A DNA stretch of 64,000 bases from positions 1 to 64,000 of the forward strand of contig DDIU01000016.1 in the NCBI GenBank assembly GCA_002338655.1, read 5' to 3'. The DNA is from Flammeovirgaceae bacterium UBA1842. Lineage in GTDB: Bacteria; Bacteroidota; Bacteroidia; Cytophagales; Cyclobacteriaceae. Position numbers and translations under genes: made by a program. The notes beneath the pieces are model-generated. The model was not told the DNA's origin. It did no database searches and was given only the letters and a program-made list of their open reading frames with translations. Positions 45,659-54,368 of this stretch are shown here, in pieces; positions within the stretch are counted from its first letter, which is position 1, and every line of letters begins with the position of its first letter.

Positions 45659-46468
45659 CTATTCCCAGTTTCCTGAAGTGGTTACGTCTGTTTTTGATCC
45701 AAATCTTAGAGGCTTTCTGTTTTTAGCCTCGTTATCTTCACGCCTTGCCGGATTAAATGGCCTTGGGTTTTTTACTTCAATCACATCAACCAATTGATTG
45801 CTTCTTTCAATTTCAGCCGCGTAAATATCAAATTTAACGTCATCATACCCAGGTACATAGGCCAATCTGCTTATATCCACATTCGGGTCGAATTTGGTTT
45901 CTTCAATAGTCATCATCAGTTGCCCCTTGGTTATGGGCATACCTTCTGTAAATCTTTTACGGCTGGTTACTTTACCATTTTCCTTAAACTTGTGGGTCAC
46001 ATTTTTACCATCCTGATTAAGGGTATAGGCAGGGGCTCCTTTTAAAGCTTGTTCACCTATTTTAATGTTATATTCCACAAAAGTGCCACTATTAGCAGCG
46101 TTGACATTATGTGCTGCGTTAAAGATTCTATCTTTAGCGGATATTATATCTAAAGTATCGTACGTCACTATAGAGCTATCGGCCCCATAACTTAGGGTAA
46201 CTACTCTTTCTTTCTTTTGAACTATTGGATATTTGCCATTTTCAATGAAATTGATCAATTTATCCCAGTCACTGGTGTAACTGCCATTTACTTCCAAATA
46301 GGCTATTTCAGCTTCTTTGATTAGCATTAATTTATTGATAATTGCGGATTCCCTTTCGGCAATAAGTGCCTGATCATCGATGGTGGATTTTATACTATTC
46401 ACCAAATAAAATCCCAATCCAAGGCTCAGGACTAAAAGGACAATTGAGATAATTCTAGTAACGCTCAT
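45659..46468 (-). CDS. Single-span membrane protein coupled to DUF3822
   Basis: The 269-residue protein has one N-terminal membrane helix (ISIVLLVLSLGLGFYLV) with a very short cytoplasmic end, then a coiled-coil-like segment (DDQALIAERESAIINKLMLIKEAEIAYLEV) and a beta-rich periplasmic region. The segment FIENGKYPIV is characteristic of pseudopilin/PilN-like or conserved Bacteroidota proteins. No family was recognised with confidence. The four-base gap to DUF3822 indicates coexpression and likely interaction. Confidence 0.65.
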   Translation of the reverse strand: MSVTRIISIVLLVLSLGLGFYLVNSIKSTIDDQALIAERESAIINKLMLIKEAEIAYLEVNGSYTSDWDKLINFIENGKYPIVQKKERVVTLSYGADSSIVTYDTLDIISAKDRIFNAAHNVNAANSGTFVEYNIKIGEQALKGAPAYTLNQDGKNVTHKFKENGKVTSRKRFTEGMPITKGQLMMTIEETKFDPNVDISRLAYVPGYDDVKFDIYAAEIERSNQLVDVIEVKNPRPFNPARREDNEAKNRKPLRFGSKTDVTTSGNWE

Positions 46469-46544
46469 TTCTATGATTTTTTGATTGCAATTATAAGTCT
46501 TTTGTGAAGTAAAACATAATGAATATACCCGCTAATTAATGCAA

Positions 46545-47024
46545 TTATTGCCATAATTTAAAATAGCCCGTCATATTTAATAAATATTCTTGACTGATAT
46601 TTCCATGTAAAATATTATGTAGTATTTCATCTTCCATAATTACGATCTCTTTAAAAGACACAAATCCTACATTTTTTATTATCTGATGGCCTTTTGAAAG
46701 CTCTGGGTCAAATCCTTTAACTAATGCCCCTCCGGTTACATTTACCTTAAAAAACAATTCTATTGCATGTAGTGGCCCAGATTTAAATTCATTAACAAAC
46801 ATGAATTTTTCAATTGCAATATTTAAACCCGTCTCTTCTTTGAATTCCCGGATCAGTGCATCTTCGGCACTTTCATTAAAATTGATCCCACCGCCCGGGG
46901 GCAACCAAAGTTCCTTTTTCGGCCCCATAGTATGGTTCACTAGCAATAATTTATCTTCATCAATACAAATTCCACAGACCCTGACCCGCACCCGATTACC
47001 AAATATCTCCTCTATATTATTCAT
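46545..47024 (-). CDS. Nudix hydrolase
   Basis: The 159-residue protein contains a complete Nudix box, GGINFNESAEDALIREFKEE with TGL following, preceded by LWLPPGGG. It probably hydrolyses a nucleoside-diphosphate derivative; the substrate is unknown. It is monocistronic. Confidence 0.9.
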   Translation of the reverse strand: MNNIEEIFGNRVRVRVCGICIDEDKLLLVNHTMGPKKELWLPPGGGINFNESAEDALIREFKEETGLNIAIEKFMFVNEFKSGPLHAIELFFKVNVTGGALVKGFDPELSKGHQIIKNVGFVSFKEIVIMEDEILHNILHGNISQEYLLNMTGYFKLWQ

Positions 47025-47065
47025 GTAGGTCTAAATTAAGCACTTTACTCCTAATTCCTGCATGG

Positions 47066-47238
47066 TTAAACCCCTTCAGGGTTTGAGGGAATATTCTTTT
47101 ATAGTTATTCGTATTTAATCCCTTCGGGATTAATCTCACTCCAGGTTTTCAACAGTTATATTTAATGAATTCTAATCCCGAAGGGATTAAAAGTTAATAA
47201 AAGAGACAAACAACTTAAATAACCCCAAAGGGGTTTAA
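47066..47238. repeat. Four nested palindromes, REPIN/MITE-like element
   Basis: Four short hairpins occur: 47068-47084 (AAACCC/GGGTTT), 47116-47132 (TAATCCCTTCGGGATTA), 47173-47189 (TAATCCCGAAGGGATTA) and 47221-47235 (AACCCCAAAGGGGTT). The second and third are exact reverse complements. The outer pair match as TTAAACCCCTT..GGG in opposite orientation. The whole 173-bp block is thus a nested inverted repeat, the layout of a REP doublet or small non-autonomous element. No transposase is present. The rest of the 348-base intergenic gap (47025-47372) shows only a promoter -7 box. Confidence 0.75.
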
Positions 47239-47345
47239 TATTTGTCCAATGAAGCTGTTAAGCAAGTATCACTTAAAGATCTTGCTTAATATTTAGCCCA
47301 TCAAATACTAGACCCACCTAAGTATGAGCTTGTCAAAACAAGACC

Positions 47346-47353
47346 TATATTTG
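47346..47353 (+). promoter_or_regulatory. -7 promoter box before the thioesterase gene
   Basis: TATATTTG matches TAnnTTTG and lies 19 bases before the ATG at 47373. A TTG at 47330-47332 is present, but the spacer (13 bases) is shorter than usual, so the -33 element is uncertain. Confidence 0.45.
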
Positions 47354-47372
47354 CACTTTTCAATATCAAAAT

Positions 47373-47822
47373 ATGCACGCGTACAATCCTGATTTCAAAT
47401 CATTAATTTTAGAACACCTCGATAAGCAGCATTTCATGAAGTTTATTGGGTTCGCCCTTGACGTAATTGAAGTGGGCCGCACAGAAGGGGAACTTGAATT
47501 AAAGGAAATTCATAAACAACAAAAAGGCTTTGCCCATGGTGGTTTAGTGGCTACTTTGGCAGATACTGTTGCTGGATTTGCAGCTTACACATTGGTAGAG
47601 AAAGGGCATAATGTAGTTACCGGGGAAATGAAAATTTCATATCTCAACCCAGGTGTGGGAGAGAAGTTGAGAGCAAAGGGATGGGTTTTAAAACAAGGGC
47701 GTAAAATGAATTTTTGTGAAGCGGAAGTTTGGAGCATTGCACAAGGAAAGGAAACCTTAATAGCCAAAGCTTCAGCAACCATGGTGACAATACCCCCTGG
47801 AGATATTAAGCCACAGTCTTAA
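47373..47822 (+). CDS. PaaI-family hotdog thioesterase
   Basis: The 149-residue protein has the hotdog thioesterase motif GFAHGGLVATLADTVAGFAAY, with the likely catalytic Asp in LADT, and the strand VVTGEMKISYLNPGVG. PaaI-type enzymes hydrolyse aromatic or short acyl-CoA esters. The substrate is not predictable from context. The helicase gene follows after 2 bases. Confidence 0.92.
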   Translation: MHAYNPDFKSLILEHLDKQHFMKFIGFALDVIEVGRTEGELELKEIHKQQKGFAHGGLVATLADTVAGFAAYTLVEKGHNVVTGEMKISYLNPGVGEKLRAKGWVLKQGRKMNFCEAEVWSIAQGKETLIAKASATMVTIPPGDIKPQS

Positions 47823-47824
47823 AG

Positions 47825-49216
47825 GTGCCAAAACCATCTGAAATATTATTGCAAAAATTTCCTTTTGAACCAACAAAAGGACAGGTCGGGTTTTTTCATA
47901 AGGTCGATCAGCTTTTGGAAGAGAATGGCCTACCCGTGTTATTGGTCAAGGGTTATGCTGGTACGGGTAAGACTACTGTAATCAGTACTTTGGTGCAGGT
48001 GTTGCCTTCTTTCAACATGAAATTCGTTTTGCTCGCCCCAACAGGTAGGGCGGCCAAAGTGATGTCTTCATATTCACAGCGAATGGCCTTTACCATTCAT
48101 AAAAAAATATATAAGCAGGTGGCTGAAGGGGAAGTGGGATTGAAATTTAAAAGGCAAAAAAATTACGCTAAGAATACCGTTTATATTGTTGATGAATCTT
48201 CCATGATCAATGAAGATGCAGGATTCGGTCAAAAGGGCTTGCTTACTGATTTGGTAGATTACGTATTCTCTGATAGCACCAACAAACTCATATTGGTGGG
48301 AGATGATGCTCAACTACCACCCGTGGGGCAACTGTTGAGCCCTGCACTGGATAACGAAGCCCTTCAGTTAAAATTTAGTTTAAAGACGGATGAGGTCACC
48401 CTAACAGAGGTGATGCGGCAGGAAGTTGATTCTGGTATTTTGGTCAATGCGACCAATCTTAGAAATCAATTAAGTACTAGTAATCCAAGGATAGCCATTT
48501 CAACGGCCTTTAACGATACCTTTAAAATGACTGGGGCACGTATGGAAGATGGTATTAGGTATGCTTATGATAATGTGGGCATTGAAAACACCATTATTTT
48601 GTGTCGTTCTAATAAGACGGCCAATGCCTACAATCAATACATCCGAAATGCTATTCATTTTTATGAATCTGAGATAGAGGCAGGCGAGTTTCTTATGGTC
48701 GTCCGCAATAATTATATCTACTCTCCCGGTGATACCACGGGCGGGTTTATTGCCAATGGCGATTTTCTGGAAATAATGAAAATTGTCAATTTTGAAGAGA
48801 TGCATGGACTAAGGTTTGCAACACTTCAATTAAGACTGGCGGATTATCCTTCAGAAAATAGTTTTGAGGCCAAGGTTATACTTGACACGTTATATTCTGA
48901 GAGCCCCGCCATGACCCAAGAACAAAATCATGCACTGTATCAAAGTGTAAGTGCAGATTATGCCGACCTAACAGCAACAAAGAAAAAAGAAGCCATAAAA
49001 AGTGATCCTTATCTTAACGCACTACAAGTAAAGTTTGCCTATGCCATTACTTGTCACAAAGCACAAGGAGGCCAATGGGCTACCGTTTTTGTGGATCAAG
49101 GTTACCTAAAGGAGGATAGCATAGATAAAGAGTATGTTCGTTGGCTGTATACAGCAATAACAAGGGCAACTTCACAATTGTTTTTGGTGAATTTTGACAA
49201 AAATTTGTTTGCATAA
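47825..49216 (+). CDS. RecD-like ATP-dependent helicase/nuclease subunit
   Basis: The 463-residue protein has a Walker A loop (VKGYAGTGKTTVIST), a Walker B/DExx motif (YIVDESSMI), GDDAQLPPVGQ, and a C-terminal UvrD-type motif (YAITCHKAQGGQW). These match RecD-like SF1B helicases of the AAA_30/UvrD_C_2 arrangement. Such proteins work in DNA repair or replication restart. The GTG start at 47825 directly follows the thioesterase stop. It lacks the N-terminal domain of full RecD2. Confidence 0.9.
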   Translation: MPKPSEILLQKFPFEPTKGQVGFFHKVDQLLEENGLPVLLVKGYAGTGKTTVISTLVQVLPSFNMKFVLLAPTGRAAKVMSSYSQRMAFTIHKKIYKQVAEGEVGLKFKRQKNYAKNTVYIVDESSMINEDAGFGQKGLLTDLVDYVFSDSTNKLILVGDDAQLPPVGQLLSPALDNEALQLKFSLKTDEVTLTEVMRQEVDSGILVNATNLRNQLSTSNPRIAISTAFNDTFKMTGARMEDGIRYAYDNVGIENTIILCRSNKTANAYNQYIRNAIHFYESEIEAGEFLMVVRNNYIYSPGDTTGGFIANGDFLEIMKIVNFEEMHGLRFATLQLRLADYPSENSFEAKVILDTLYSESPAMTQEQNHALYQSVSADYADLTATKKKEAIKSDPYLNALQVKFAYAITCHKAQGGQWATVFVDQGYLKEDSIDKEYVRWLYTAITRATSQLFLVNFDKNLFA

Positions 49217-49273
49217 CTTCTTAATGAAATGTTAAAATTGGTTAGAACCTGTTAATTGTTGTCAGTAAGCACT

Positions 49274-49281
49274 TATATTTG
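49274..49281 (+). promoter_or_regulatory. -7 promoter box before the DUF1573 gene
   Basis: TATATTTG matches TAnnTTTG, 23 bases before the ATG at 49305. Overlapping TTG triplets at 49256-49261 are candidate -33 elements, but with short spacers (12-15 bases). Confidence 0.45.
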
Positions 49282-49304
49282 TTAGGAAATAAATTAAACT
49301 AAAA

Positions 49305-49724
49305 ATGAAAACATTAATAGTATTTGTATTTGGGGTATTTACGATTTATGGAGCAGTGGCTCAGGAAGTGGCGGCATCAGAATCAACATCAGGCCCATCT
49401 ATGGCATTTAGTGAAAGTCAATTTGATTTTGGCGATATCCATCAAGGTGATAAAGTTGAGCATGTATTCAAATTTGAGAATGTAGGTAATGAACCTCTTA
49501 TTATTACTAATGTGCAAACCACTTGTGGTTGTACAGCTCCAGTTTGGCCAAGAGATCCAATTGCTCCAGGACAAACATCTGAGATAAAAGTAGTATTTAA
49601 TAGTACCGGAAAAATGGGTAGACAACATAAAGTAGTCACTATAGTTTCCAATGCAACAACTGCTCAGAATAAGGTAGCGATAATCACCAATATTCTCCCT
49701 AAGAAAACCGAGAATCAGAAATAA
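49305..49724 (+). CDS. Secreted DUF1573 protein
   Basis: The 139-residue protein has a signal peptide (MKTLIVFVFGVFTIYGAVAQ) and one immunoglobulin-like DUF1573 domain (FDFGDIHQGDKVEHVFKFEN, NVQTTCGCTAP). The TTCGC cysteine pair is characteristic. This phylum has many such proteins in the periplasm; their role is unknown, though some may be involved in folding or structural contacts. It is monocistronic, with its own promoter and a terminator behind. Confidence 0.92.
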   Translation: MKTLIVFVFGVFTIYGAVAQEVAASESTSGPSMAFSESQFDFGDIHQGDKVEHVFKFENVGNEPLIITNVQTTCGCTAPVWPRDPIAPGQTSEIKVVFNSTGKMGRQHKVVTIVSNATTAQNKVAIITNILPKKTENQK

Positions 49725-49741
49725 GAAACATCAATATTTAT

Positions 49742-49781
49742 AAATAGGCCTATTTGCAATTGTAAGTAGGCCTATTTTTTT
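49742..49781. terminator. Bidirectional intrinsic terminator
   Basis: Arms aaataggccta (49742-49752) and taggcctattt (49767-49777) pair perfectly over 11 bp around a 14-base loop. A T7 run (49775-49781) follows on the plus strand. The palindrome also covers the stop codon of the convergent DUF423 gene, so it can serve both directions. Confidence 0.88.
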
Positions 49782-50137
49782 GCATTTAAGATTAGTAATA
49801 CCCATCCTGCAATAAAAAATAGCCCACCTATTGGGGTGATGGCACCTAAAATTCCCAAACCACTGACACAAAGTACATAAAGGCTTCCGCTAAACACAAT
49901 AATGCCTGCGGTCATTGCAAAAGCAGCCCATTTGAGTTTTTTACTGTCATTTTGGGTTTGGAGCACACCGATAAAAAGTAAGGCAAGCGTATGGTAAAAT
50001 TGATATTCCACCGCTGTTTTAAATGTATCCAATCTTCCTGCCTCAATAAGGAAGGACTTTAACCCATGTGCACCAAAGGCACCTATAGCTACTGCCAATG
50101 CCCCGAATATGGCCGCTGTTTTTATTGTTTTGTTCAT
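49772..50137 (-). CDS. DUF423/TMEM256-like small membrane protein
   Basis: This 121-residue protein has four membrane helices. The family signature is AIFGALAVAIGAFGAHGL, followed by TAVEYQFYHTLALLFIG. These proteins occur from bacteria to animals and have no assigned function. I chose the ATG at 50137 because it begins the first helix. The gene lies ten bases after the YggS gene and is probably cotranscribed. Confidence 0.9.
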   Translation of the reverse strand: MNKTIKTAAIFGALAVAIGAFGAHGLKSFLIEAGRLDTFKTAVEYQFYHTLALLFIGVLQTQNDSKKLKWAAFAMTAGIIVFSGSLYVLCVSGLGILGAITPIGGLFFIAGWVLLILNAKK

Positions 50138-50147
50138 TTTACTATTG

Positions 50148-50816
50148 TTAATAATTTCTTTCTCCAAAAATGGAGCTTCCAACCCGGATAAGTGTGCTAC
50201 CTTCTTCCATCGCTATTTTGTAATCCCCACTCATCCCCATTGATAATTCCTTTATTTCCACATTCTTCGAGTTTGTGGATTTAGCCCGATCAAAAATATT
50301 TTTCAAGTGTTTAAATTCACTTCTAATCTGATTTTCGTTTTCAGTGAATGTGGCCATGCCCATCAATCCTACGATTTTTACATTTTCAAGTGTTTTAAGT
50401 TCATCTGATTTCAACAGATCCATTGCTTCATTTTCATCTAAGCCAAATTTGGTGTCCTCCTCAGCAATATGTATTTGTAGCAAGCACTCAATCACCCTAT
50501 TGTGATTTTTAGCCTGTTTATTGACCTCCTTTAGCAATTTAAAGCTATCTATAGCATGTATAAGCGTTACAAATGAGGCCATATATTTGACCTTGTTGCG
50601 TTGCAGATGGCCAATCATATGCCATTCAATATCCTTGGGCAGTTGATCTGCCTTTTCTGTTAGTTCCTGTACTTTATTTTCTCCAAATACCCTATGCCCG
50701 GCATCATAGGCTTCCATTATGACGGATACAGGCTTCGTTTTTGAAACTGCCACTAACCTTGTATTACTTCCTTTTAAGTAATTGATGATTTCGTTTATGC
50801 TTTTTTTAATATCCAT
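50148..50816 (-). CDS. YggS/PLPBP-family pyridoxal-phosphate homeostasis protein
   Basis: The 222-residue protein is a TIM-barrel PLP-binding protein. The PLP lysine lies in RLVAVSKTKPVS near the N-terminus. EWHMIGHLQRNKVKYM and ELSMGMSGDYKIAMEEGSTLIRVG are family motifs. It has no catalytic activity and controls free PLP and amino-acid pools. It precedes the DUF423 gene. Confidence 0.94.
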   Translation of the reverse strand: MDIKKSINEIINYLKGSNTRLVAVSKTKPVSVIMEAYDAGHRVFGENKVQELTEKADQLPKDIEWHMIGHLQRNKVKYMASFVTLIHAIDSFKLLKEVNKQAKNHNRVIECLLQIHIAEEDTKFGLDENEAMDLLKSDELKTLENVKIVGLMGMATFTENENQIRSEFKHLKNIFDRAKSTNSKNVEIKELSMGMSGDYKIAMEEGSTLIRVGSSIFGERNY

Positions 50817-50875
50817 TTTATAACTTTAGCCCACATATCATTTCTGACAAATTAAGAACTTTTAACCGACACGAT

Positions 50876-52417
50876 ATGCCAATTCTGGGTACTTTATTAA
50901 AGAAGGGAATACGAATCAGGGAGAGTCTTGAGCAGGATTATACGAATCCGTTAGATTTACAAAAGACAGAATTGAAGCATTTGTTAATCTCGGCTGATCA
51001 GACACTATTTGGACAACATTATAATTTCAAAGAAGTGTTGAATGAATTTAAATCTTGGGCAGGAAACAATTATTACAATAAGTTTAAGGCCAATGTGCCC
51101 ATTCATAATTACAATAAAATGTATGAAGAATGGTGGTATAAGTCCAGACAAGGGATAAGGAATGTCACTTGGCCGGGTAGGGTTAAATATTTTGCTTTGA
51201 GCTCAGGAACTTCTGAGGCGGCTTCAAAATATCTTCCAATTACAAAAGATATGAAGAGGGCCATTCAAAAGACAAGTATTAGGCAAATCCTTTCTTTGTC
51301 CAAGTATGATTTACCAGCTGAATTTTTTCAGGGTGGGATATTAATGTTGGGGGGAAGTACCCATTTAAATAATAGAGGGAGCTATTTCGAAGGTGATTTG
51401 AGTGGAATTCAGGCGGCACAATTACCATTTTGGTTCCAACATTTTTACAAACCAGGGAAGAAAATAGCGAAAACCAGGGATTGGGATTCCAAACTGAATG
51501 AGATAGCAGAAAATGCTAAAAACTGGAATATCAATATTATCGTAGGAGTGCCTGCATGGATACAGATATTAATGGAAAAGATAATTGCTTACCATCAAGT
51601 GAGTGATATCCATAAGATATGGCCAAATCTGAGTGTCTATGTCCATGGGGGAGTTTCATTTGATCCATATAGAAAAGGATTTGCCAAATTACTTGGGCGT
51701 GAAATCTATACCATAGAAACCTATTTGGCCTCAGAGGGCTTTATCGCATTTCAGAATAAGCCCAATTACCGATCAATGCGGTTGGTGTTGAACAACGGCA
51801 TTTTTTATGAGTTCATCCCATTTGATGACAATAATTTTGATTCCAATGGCGATGTGAAGGAGAATGCGGAAACACTGATGATTGATGGTGTGGAGGAGGG
51901 CAAAGAGTATGCACTTTTGCTGTCCACCTGTGCAGGGGCTTGGAGATATATGATAGGGGATGTAATTAAATTCACTAGTATAGAGGAGGCGGAGATTGTA
52001 ATAACTGGCCGAACGAAGCATTTTTTAAGTCTTTGTGGAGAGCATTTATCAGTGGATAATATGAATAAAGCCGTGGAAATGGTTGCAGATGAATTGAACA
52101 TTGAGGTTCCTGAATTTACAGTTGCAGGCATACCTCATGGGACTTTATTTGCCCATCATTGGTATGTGGGCACAGATGATAAAGTAGATTCCAGTCTTTT
52201 CCGAACGAAATTGGATAGCTATCTAAAAGAACTTAATGATGATTATGCCGTGGAACGCTCTGCGGCCTTAAAGGATATAATAGTAGATGTTTTGCCAGTA
52301 AGTATGTTTTACAATTGGATGGAGTCAAGGGGGAAAGTAGGTGGACAGAATAAGTTTCCTAGGGTGATGAAAAGTCCGCTTTTAGATGATTGGCAAAATT
52401 TTATAAGTAAGAGTTAA
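50876..52417 (+). CDS. GH3-family acyl-acid amido synthetase
   Basis: The 513-residue protein matches the GH3 (auxin-responsive promoter) family of adenylating enzymes, which join an acyl acid to an amino acid through an acyl-AMP. Visible parts are FALSSGTSEAASKYLP (phosphate-binding loop), YVHGGVSFDPY, YLASEGFIAFQ, LLSTCAGAWRYMIGDVIKF and ITGRTKHFLSLCGEHLS. The product in bacteria is unknown. Its stop overlaps the start of a LysE-type exporter by one base. That suggests the amino-acid conjugate, or an unused amino acid, is exported. Confidence 0.9.
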   Translation: MPILGTLLKKGIRIRESLEQDYTNPLDLQKTELKHLLISADQTLFGQHYNFKEVLNEFKSWAGNNYYNKFKANVPIHNYNKMYEEWWYKSRQGIRNVTWPGRVKYFALSSGTSEAASKYLPITKDMKRAIQKTSIRQILSLSKYDLPAEFFQGGILMLGGSTHLNNRGSYFEGDLSGIQAAQLPFWFQHFYKPGKKIAKTRDWDSKLNEIAENAKNWNINIIVGVPAWIQILMEKIIAYHQVSDIHKIWPNLSVYVHGGVSFDPYRKGFAKLLGREIYTIETYLASEGFIAFQNKPNYRSMRLVLNNGIFYEFIPFDDNNFDSNGDVKENAETLMIDGVEEGKEYALLLSTCAGAWRYMIGDVIKFTSIEEAEIVITGRTKHFLSLCGEHLSVDNMNKAVEMVADELNIEVPEFTVAGIPHGTLFAHHWYVGTDDKVDSSLFRTKLDSYLKELNDDYAVERSAALKDIIVDVLPVSMFYNWMESRGKVGGQNKFPRVMKSPLLDDWQNFISKS

Positions 52418-53025
52418 TGGAGGTTTTTCACGGAATTCTTTTTGGGCTCACACTCTCAGTGATGATCGGGCCAATATTTTTCACAGTTATTCAGACCAGC
52501 ATTGAAAAGGGATTTGGCAAAGCAGCCCTGGTAGCTGTTGGCGTAAGCATAGGTGACTCAGCATTGATATTGATTACCTATTTTGGGCTTTCAACGGTAG
52601 TAGGCTTTGAAGAAAATGAAGAACTAATAAGTTATGTAGGCTCATTCATATTACTGGTTTTTGGTGTGGCCAATATATTAAAGGCCAACAGGCGTATTGA
52701 AAGAAAAAAGGACGATGAGGAGATCAAAGGGGTTTTCAGATTTATTATCAAAGGCTTTTTAATCAATGCTATCAGTCCCTTTGTGCCCATCTTTTGGATG
52801 GGGACAATGAGTATAGCCAAAGTAAAATATGGCTACAGCGGGTATGAGCTGGTTGCCTTTTTTGCTTCCATCGTATGTGTTGTTTTTATTACAGACCTTA
52901 CCAAAGCACACCTGGCCAATAAGTTGTCGAAATGGATCAATGACAGGGTTATTAAAATCCTGAATATCACAGTAGGTATTGCATTTATCCTTTTTGCGAT
53001 AAGGATGGCGACTTATTCGTGGTAG
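52417..53025 (+). CDS. LysE-family transporter
   Basis: The 202-residue membrane protein has six helices. The LysE/RhtB start reads GILFGLTLSVMIGPIFFTVIQTSIEKG, with a polar loop ANRRIERKKDD and ISPFVPIFWMG in a later helix. Family members export amino acids or derivatives. The ATG overlaps the GH3 stop, so translation is coupled. It is the last gene before the decayed toxin-antitoxin region. Confidence 0.9.
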   Translation: MEVFHGILFGLTLSVMIGPIFFTVIQTSIEKGFGKAALVAVGVSIGDSALILITYFGLSTVVGFEENEELISYVGSFILLVFGVANILKANRRIERKKDDEEIKGVFRFIIKGFLINAISPFVPIFWMGTMSIAKVKYGYSGYELVAFFASIVCVVFITDLTKAHLANKLSKWINDRVIKILNITVGIAFILFAIRMATYSW

Positions 53026-53043
53026 TAATTCTCAGGTCGCTTA

Positions 53044-53127
53044 TCAGCAGTAATTGGGATGAATTCCGTAATGATGAATCCTAATCAAGTCGTCTTTAGC
53101 GTCATTACTTAATTTGTAATTAGCCAA
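53044..53127 (-). pseudogene. ParE toxin remnant (N-terminal ~24 codons)
   Basis: On the minus strand a TTG at 53127 (the best start) begins ANYKLSNDAKDDLIRIHHYGIH, a good match to the N-terminus of ParE/RelE-type toxins (alpha-helix 1). After that the frame breaks into PNYC and a stop, so about 70 C-terminal residues are missing. It overlaps the antitoxin stop by a few bases, the standard parDE arrangement. Confidence 0.7.
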
Positions 53128-53260
53128 TAAGTAAAGTCTTTGATTTAGCTAAAATGTCTTCTTTACTGTCGTTTGTAAATCCGCTATTTTCAGCTTTATC
53201 CAACTTGACGTTAATCCAATCTATTTGCTTTTGTTGTTTTCTGGCTTGCCTTAAGTACAT
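53120..53260 (-). pseudogene. ParD antitoxin remnant (C-terminal part)
   Basis: The minus-strand frame from 53260 encodes about 46 residues, including KQIDWINVKLDKAENSGFT and SKEDILAKSKTLL, as in the toxin-binding C-terminal half of ParD-type antitoxins. The ribbon-helix-helix DNA-binding half is absent: a stop sits three codons upstream. The remnant lies in an otherwise empty 293-base interval and shows that a parDE pair once sat here. Confidence 0.7.
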
Positions 53261-53318
53261 GATCGTTTATCATTAATAATCTTCGCCCTTTTTGGTATTG
53301 TCACCAACAAATCCACAA

Positions 53319-54368
53319 TTAATCCTGAAGCACATTGGATATAAATGTGGATTTCAACAACATCCAGATAAGGAACAATACCAATGCCCACATCAGATAA
53401 TTACGATAAAAGTCCGTAGTGTCTTTATAGCGGGTTTCTTTGATTTCTGCTTTCTCGTATTTATCAATGAGTTGAAATACTTCTGATAAAGCTTCGTTGT
53501 TTGATGCCCTGAAAAATTTACCCCCACCGATTTTAGCTATCTCCCTCAAAGTAGTTTCATCCATTGTGTTTTCAACCATTCTAGGACGACCAAAAAAGTC
53601 CTTCCCAAAAGGTACTTTACCTTCTTTACCTATGGCAATGGAATAGGTCTTTATACTATAGGCGGCAGCCAATTTAGCGGCAGTTATGGGGTCAATATTT
53701 CCTGCCGTGTTATCGCCATCACTTAATAAAATACAAACTTTGGATTTAGAATCAGTTTCGGTCATTCTATTGGTAGCCACCGCAAGCGCACTACCTATGG
53801 CCGTGCCTCTGTTTTCGATCATATCGAAGTCAATATCATCGATGTAAGACTTCAATAGGTCATAGTCAGTAGTAAGGGGGGATAGCGAGTAGGCATCGCC
53901 AGAGAAGACCACTATACCTATACGATCCTGCATTCGGCCATCTATGAAATTCTCGGCCACTTTTTTGGCTGCCTCCAGTCTATTAGGCACAAAGTCCTCA
54001 ATTTGCATGGATTGGGAGATATCGATTACCAACATGATATCGATCCCTTCCGTCCACTGCTCTACTTTTTCGTTTGTTTTTTGCGGTCTTGCCAAGGCGA
54101 CAATGATCAATGCCACAACCATGATCATAAGCAGGTCAGGCAGAAGCCTGATTACATTCATTGGGTTGGAAACTACCTGACTTTTGGTGAATGCTATGGG
54201 AAGTTTTTGGTTTAAATAGTAGCGGATTATCCAACGTGCTATAAAAAATAACGGTATGGCCAAAAGGGAGTACAGCACAAGGCTATATTCCCAATTGTAG
54301 TTTTGCAGGACAGCTGGCGAAAAATTATCAAAGGAATACCAAGGTAGTACAGATGCTGTTTTATCCAT
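53319..54368 (-). CDS. batA: BatA-like VWA-domain membrane protein
   Basis: The 349-residue protein has N-terminal membrane helices (about 30-50 and 75-95), a von Willebrand factor A domain and a C-terminal helix. The metal-ion-dependent adhesion site is complete: DISQSM, the Thr in GTAIGSAL and LLSDGDN. BatA proteins act with MoxR-type ATPases in aerotolerance and envelope stress in Bacteroidota. It overlaps the preceding gene by eight bases and is the last gene of a three-gene operon. Confidence 0.9.
   Translation of the reverse strand: MDKTASVLPWYSFDNFSPAVLQNYNWEYSLVLYSLLAIPLFFIARWIIRYYLNQKLPIAFTKSQVVSNPMNVIRLLPDLLMIMVVALIIVALARPQKTNEKVEQWTEGIDIMLVIDISQSMQIEDFVPNRLEAAKKVAENFIDGRMQDRIGIVVFSGDAYSLSPLTTDYDLLKSYIDDIDFDMIENRGTAIGSALAVATNRMTETDSKSKVCILLSDGDNTAGNIDPITAAKLAAAYSIKTYSIAIGKEGKVPFGKDFFGRPRMVENTMDETTLREIAKIGGGKFFRASNNEALSEVFQLIDKYEKAEIKETRYKDTTDFYRNYLMWALVLFLIWMLLKSTFISNVLQD

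Noticed and set aside
53292..53486. 64-codon plus-strand frame after the parDE remnant
   Set aside because: Most of it is antisense to the BatA C-terminus and it has no recognisable features.
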